Assembly: GCA_965229645.1 (NCBI GenBank)
Contig: OZ245893.1
Location: 1,922,001 to 1,986,000 of the forward strand
Length of the DNA: 64,000 bases
Origin: CAXQZM01 sp965229645
Lineage (GTDB): Bacteria > Pseudomonadota > Alphaproteobacteria > UBA7985
Reading direction: 5' to 3'
Shown here: piece by piece, positions 62,588 to 64,000 of the stretch
How positions within the stretch are numbered: the first letter of the stretch is position 1
Layout: the number at the start of each line of letters is the position of its first letter
The notes under the pieces: generated by a model
Told to the model about the DNA's origin: nothing
Seen by the model: only the letters and a program-made list of their open reading frames with translations
Database searches by the model: none
Translations under genes and position numbers: made by a program

Positions 62588-62748
62588 TACCAAGGGCGGA
62601 TTGCAACGACTCTTTTGCGGCGTTCAAGCGCCACGCAGGCTGCGCTCCCACTTGGTCGCTAGTCCTTGAAAACACCGAATTTGCAATTCAGCATTTCCCG
62701 CGTCCCTCAACTGCTCGACGAGTCAAAACTTGCTGCCGTTGGTCCTAT
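62588..62748. repeat. repeat with TNA-type ends enclosing an ISAs1 remnant
   Basis: It starts TACCAAGGGCGG after TTA (62585-62587) and ends near GCTGCCGTTGGTCC. Inside, 62620-62735 is a decayed relative of the ISAs1 remnant at 17125-17235 (inverted). A short piece, CGCCACGCAGG, recurs at about 62790. The interval 62478-62878 holds no intact gene. Confidence 0.5.
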
Positions 62749-62878
62749 ACTAAGGGTCCCGTTCAACAACCTCCGAGCCCACGTCCAAACGCCACGCAGG
62801 TTGCGCTAGAAAAAACAATGGTCTTGAGGCGCTTGCCTCGCTAGAGGCGTGACCAAGTGACAAGCGCAAGAGGATTTC

Positions 62879-63373
62879 ATGGCTGACAAAAAAAATGGCG
62901 TCGCGGCATCCGCCAAAAAACCTGAGCAAGCTCAGACCCCCCAGATGCGGCTGTTGGGCCAGTATCTCAAAGACGTGTCCTTTGAATCCCCCAACGCACC
63001 AGAGGTGTTGACCAAGCTGCGTGAAAAGCCCGAAATGAAGATCGACATGAACACGCGCAACCGCAAGGTGGATCAGGGGTTCGAGGTCGAACTGACCATG
63101 AAGGCCAGTTGCAGCGTTGAAAAGACCCAGGCCTACGTCGTGGAAGTGACCTACGCTGCCGTCGTTGCCCTTAGCGACGCTGCAACGGATCAGGTCAAGG
63201 CGGTTTTATTGAACGTGGAAGTTCCCCAGTTGCTGTTTCCCTACGTTCGTGCCCTCATGTCGGATTTAACGGGGCAAGGGTCGTTTCAACCGCTCATGAT
63301 GCAACCGCTGGATTTTCGCCAAACCTTTGTCAAACGCCTCCAACAAGAGGCCGCCAAGGCAAAAATCCAGTAG
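62879..63373 (+). CDS. secB: protein-export chaperone SecB
   Basis: The 164-residue cytosolic chaperone keeps preproteins unfolded and hands them to SecA. Motifs: QYLKDVSFESPNAPEVL near residue 30, FEVELTMKASCSVEKTQAY in the beta-sheet and LFPYVRALMSDLTGQGSFQPLMMQPLDF near the C-terminus. It works as a tetramer. The first 20 residues are lysine/alanine-rich and variable. The ATG follows CAAGAGGATTTC. It converges with the transketolase gene across a tandem hairpin repeat. Confidence 0.95.
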   Translation: MADKKNGVAASAKKPEQAQTPQMRLLGQYLKDVSFESPNAPEVLTKLREKPEMKIDMNTRNRKVDQGFEVELTMKASCSVEKTQAYVVEVTYAAVVALSDAATDQVKAVLLNVEVPQLLFPYVRALMSDLTGQGSFQPLMMQPLDFRQTFVKRLQQEAAKAKIQ

Positions 63374-63377
63374 AGGA

Positions 63378-63521
63378 AACAAGCGGACTCCAAGCCCGTA
63401 GGGCGCAGGGAACGTCCGCGCAACAAACAAGCGGACTCCAAGCCCGCAGGGCGCAGGGAACGTCCGCGCAACAAACAAGCGGACTCCAAGCCCGTAGGGC
63501 GCAGGGAACGTCCGCGCGCCA
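63378..63521. repeat. three 48-bp tandem hairpin units between secB and tkt
   Basis: Units start at about 63381, 63429 and 63477 with a period of exactly 48 bp. Each has GCGGAC and GTCCGC arms around CCAAGCCCGTAGGGCGCAGGG, so each can fold into a hairpin. Units differ by only one or a few bases. They lie between convergent secB and tkt, so they may end transcription from both sides. A related single unit is at 57334-57376. Confidence 0.85.
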
Positions 63522-63590
63522 GCCCTTGCCCGATCCTCCTTTCGAAGGTTGGCGGGCAAAGTGGGACGGGCTGGTTTGTCGATCTTGGGT

Positions 63591-64000
63591 TTACAAGCGC
63601 GCTTTTACGGCCTCGACGATCGCGGTGGCGCTGATGCCAAAGTGCGCATAGAGATCATCGGCGGGGGCTGAGGCGCCGAAGCTGGACATGCCCACGAAGC
63701 CGTCGTCGTGGCTCATCCAGCGGTACCAGCCCTGGGCAACGCCTGCTTCTATCGCGACGCGCAGTGTGCCGTCGCCCAAGACCTCGCTGCGGTAGTGCGC
63801 GGGCTGCTCGGCAAAGACTTCCATGCACGGCATGGAAATGACGGCGGTGGCGATCCCGTCGGCTTCCAAGATCTCTTGAGCCTGCTTTGCCAAATGCAGT
63901 TCGGTGCCCGACGACATGAGCGTCACTTGCCGATCCCCCTCGACGTTGGACGGCGAGTGGATATAGCCGCCGTACGAGGCCCATTCGACCGTATAGTCGT
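63591..64000 (-). CDS. tkt: transketolase, C-terminal part
   Basis: About 136 C-terminal residues are visible; the rest lies beyond the window. The segment reads YTVEWASYGGYIHSP, DRQVTLMSSGTELHLAKQAQ and SSFGASAPADDLYAHFGISA, matching the C-terminal domain of transketolase, which transfers two-carbon units between sugar phosphates using thiamine diphosphate. The cofactor and catalytic residues lie in the missing part. The stop is at 63591-63593. Confidence 0.92.
   Translation of the reverse strand, partial: DYTVEWASYGGYIHSPSNVEGDRQVTLMSSGTELHLAKQAQEILEADGIATAVISMPCMEVFAEQPAHYRSEVLGDGTLRVAIEAGVAQGWYRWMSHDDGFVGMSSFGASAPADDLYAHFGISATAIVEAVKARL

Noticed and set aside
63378..63521. CRISPR array
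   Set aside because: The units are contiguous 48-bp copies with no unique spacers, and no cas genes are present.

Overview
This window is a GC-rich alphaproteobacterial chromosome segment. The supporting marks are a split F1Fo-ATP synthase (atpHAGDC near 26.7-31.6 kb; atpI-B-E-b'-b near 43.0-45.8 kb), the alphaproteobacterial SOS operator GAAC-N7-GAAC in front of recA, and typical families: TrcR (DUF1013), the SDHAF4/DUF1674 protein, two IalB-like proteins, bactofilin, an Atm1-type ABC exporter and b/b' ATPase stalk subunits. A Rhodospirillales-like organism is plausible, but genus cannot be read from the sequence.

Layout. 0-2.5 kb: 3' end of a dGTPase gene, an IS4 element and a broken ribbon-helix-helix gene. 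2.5-8 kb: glutathione-dependent formaldehyde oxidation (adhC, fghA) around a reverse transsulfuration pair (cystathionine beta-synthase, gamma-lyase). 8-13.5 kb: recF, gyrB and a large periplasmic protein. 13.5-17 kb: a TctABC tricarboxylate transporter. 17-26 kb: folE, Atm1-like exporter, a glycosyltransferase, an M16 peptidase pair, a JAMM-like lipoprotein, IalB and bactofilin. 26-40 kb: atpHAGDC, recA, alaS, an inositol-phosphatase-family gene, sdhAF4, htpX, rsmB. 40-46 kb: rluD, threonine aldolase, IalB, the Fo genes. 46-56 kb: TVP38/DedA protein with a flavin disulfide reductase, a histidine kinase, thrS, tag, purK, purE, trcR, ychF. 56-62.9 kb: an accessory island with an IS5/IS427 element, a repeat-rich surface autotransporter-like gene with an internal stop, and an IS1380 element. 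The end holds secB, a 48-bp tandem hairpin repeat and the 3' end of a transketolase gene.

The most striking signal is a non-coding mobile repeat family. Full copies are 195 bp, start TACCA(A/G)CGGCG, end CGCTGGTA (or the reverse), consist almost wholly of hairpins, and are flanked by 3-bp TNA duplications (TAA/TAA, TTA/TTA, TCA/TCA). I count five copies at full length (195-196 bp) with exact or one-mismatch flanks, plus a 195-bp copy with CTA/TTA flanks, a 248-bp version, a 130-bp variant, truncated copies and free 40-bp copies of the terminal hairpin. Every TNA trinucleotide is a TAA or TGA stop codon on one strand, and several genes here (thrS, tctC, and with altered tails dgt, cbs, rluD) end exactly at or inside a copy. 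The 40-bp end module behaves like an independent minimal unit. No full transposase for the family is in the window; the TNA duplication points to the IS1031 group of the IS5 family acting in trans.
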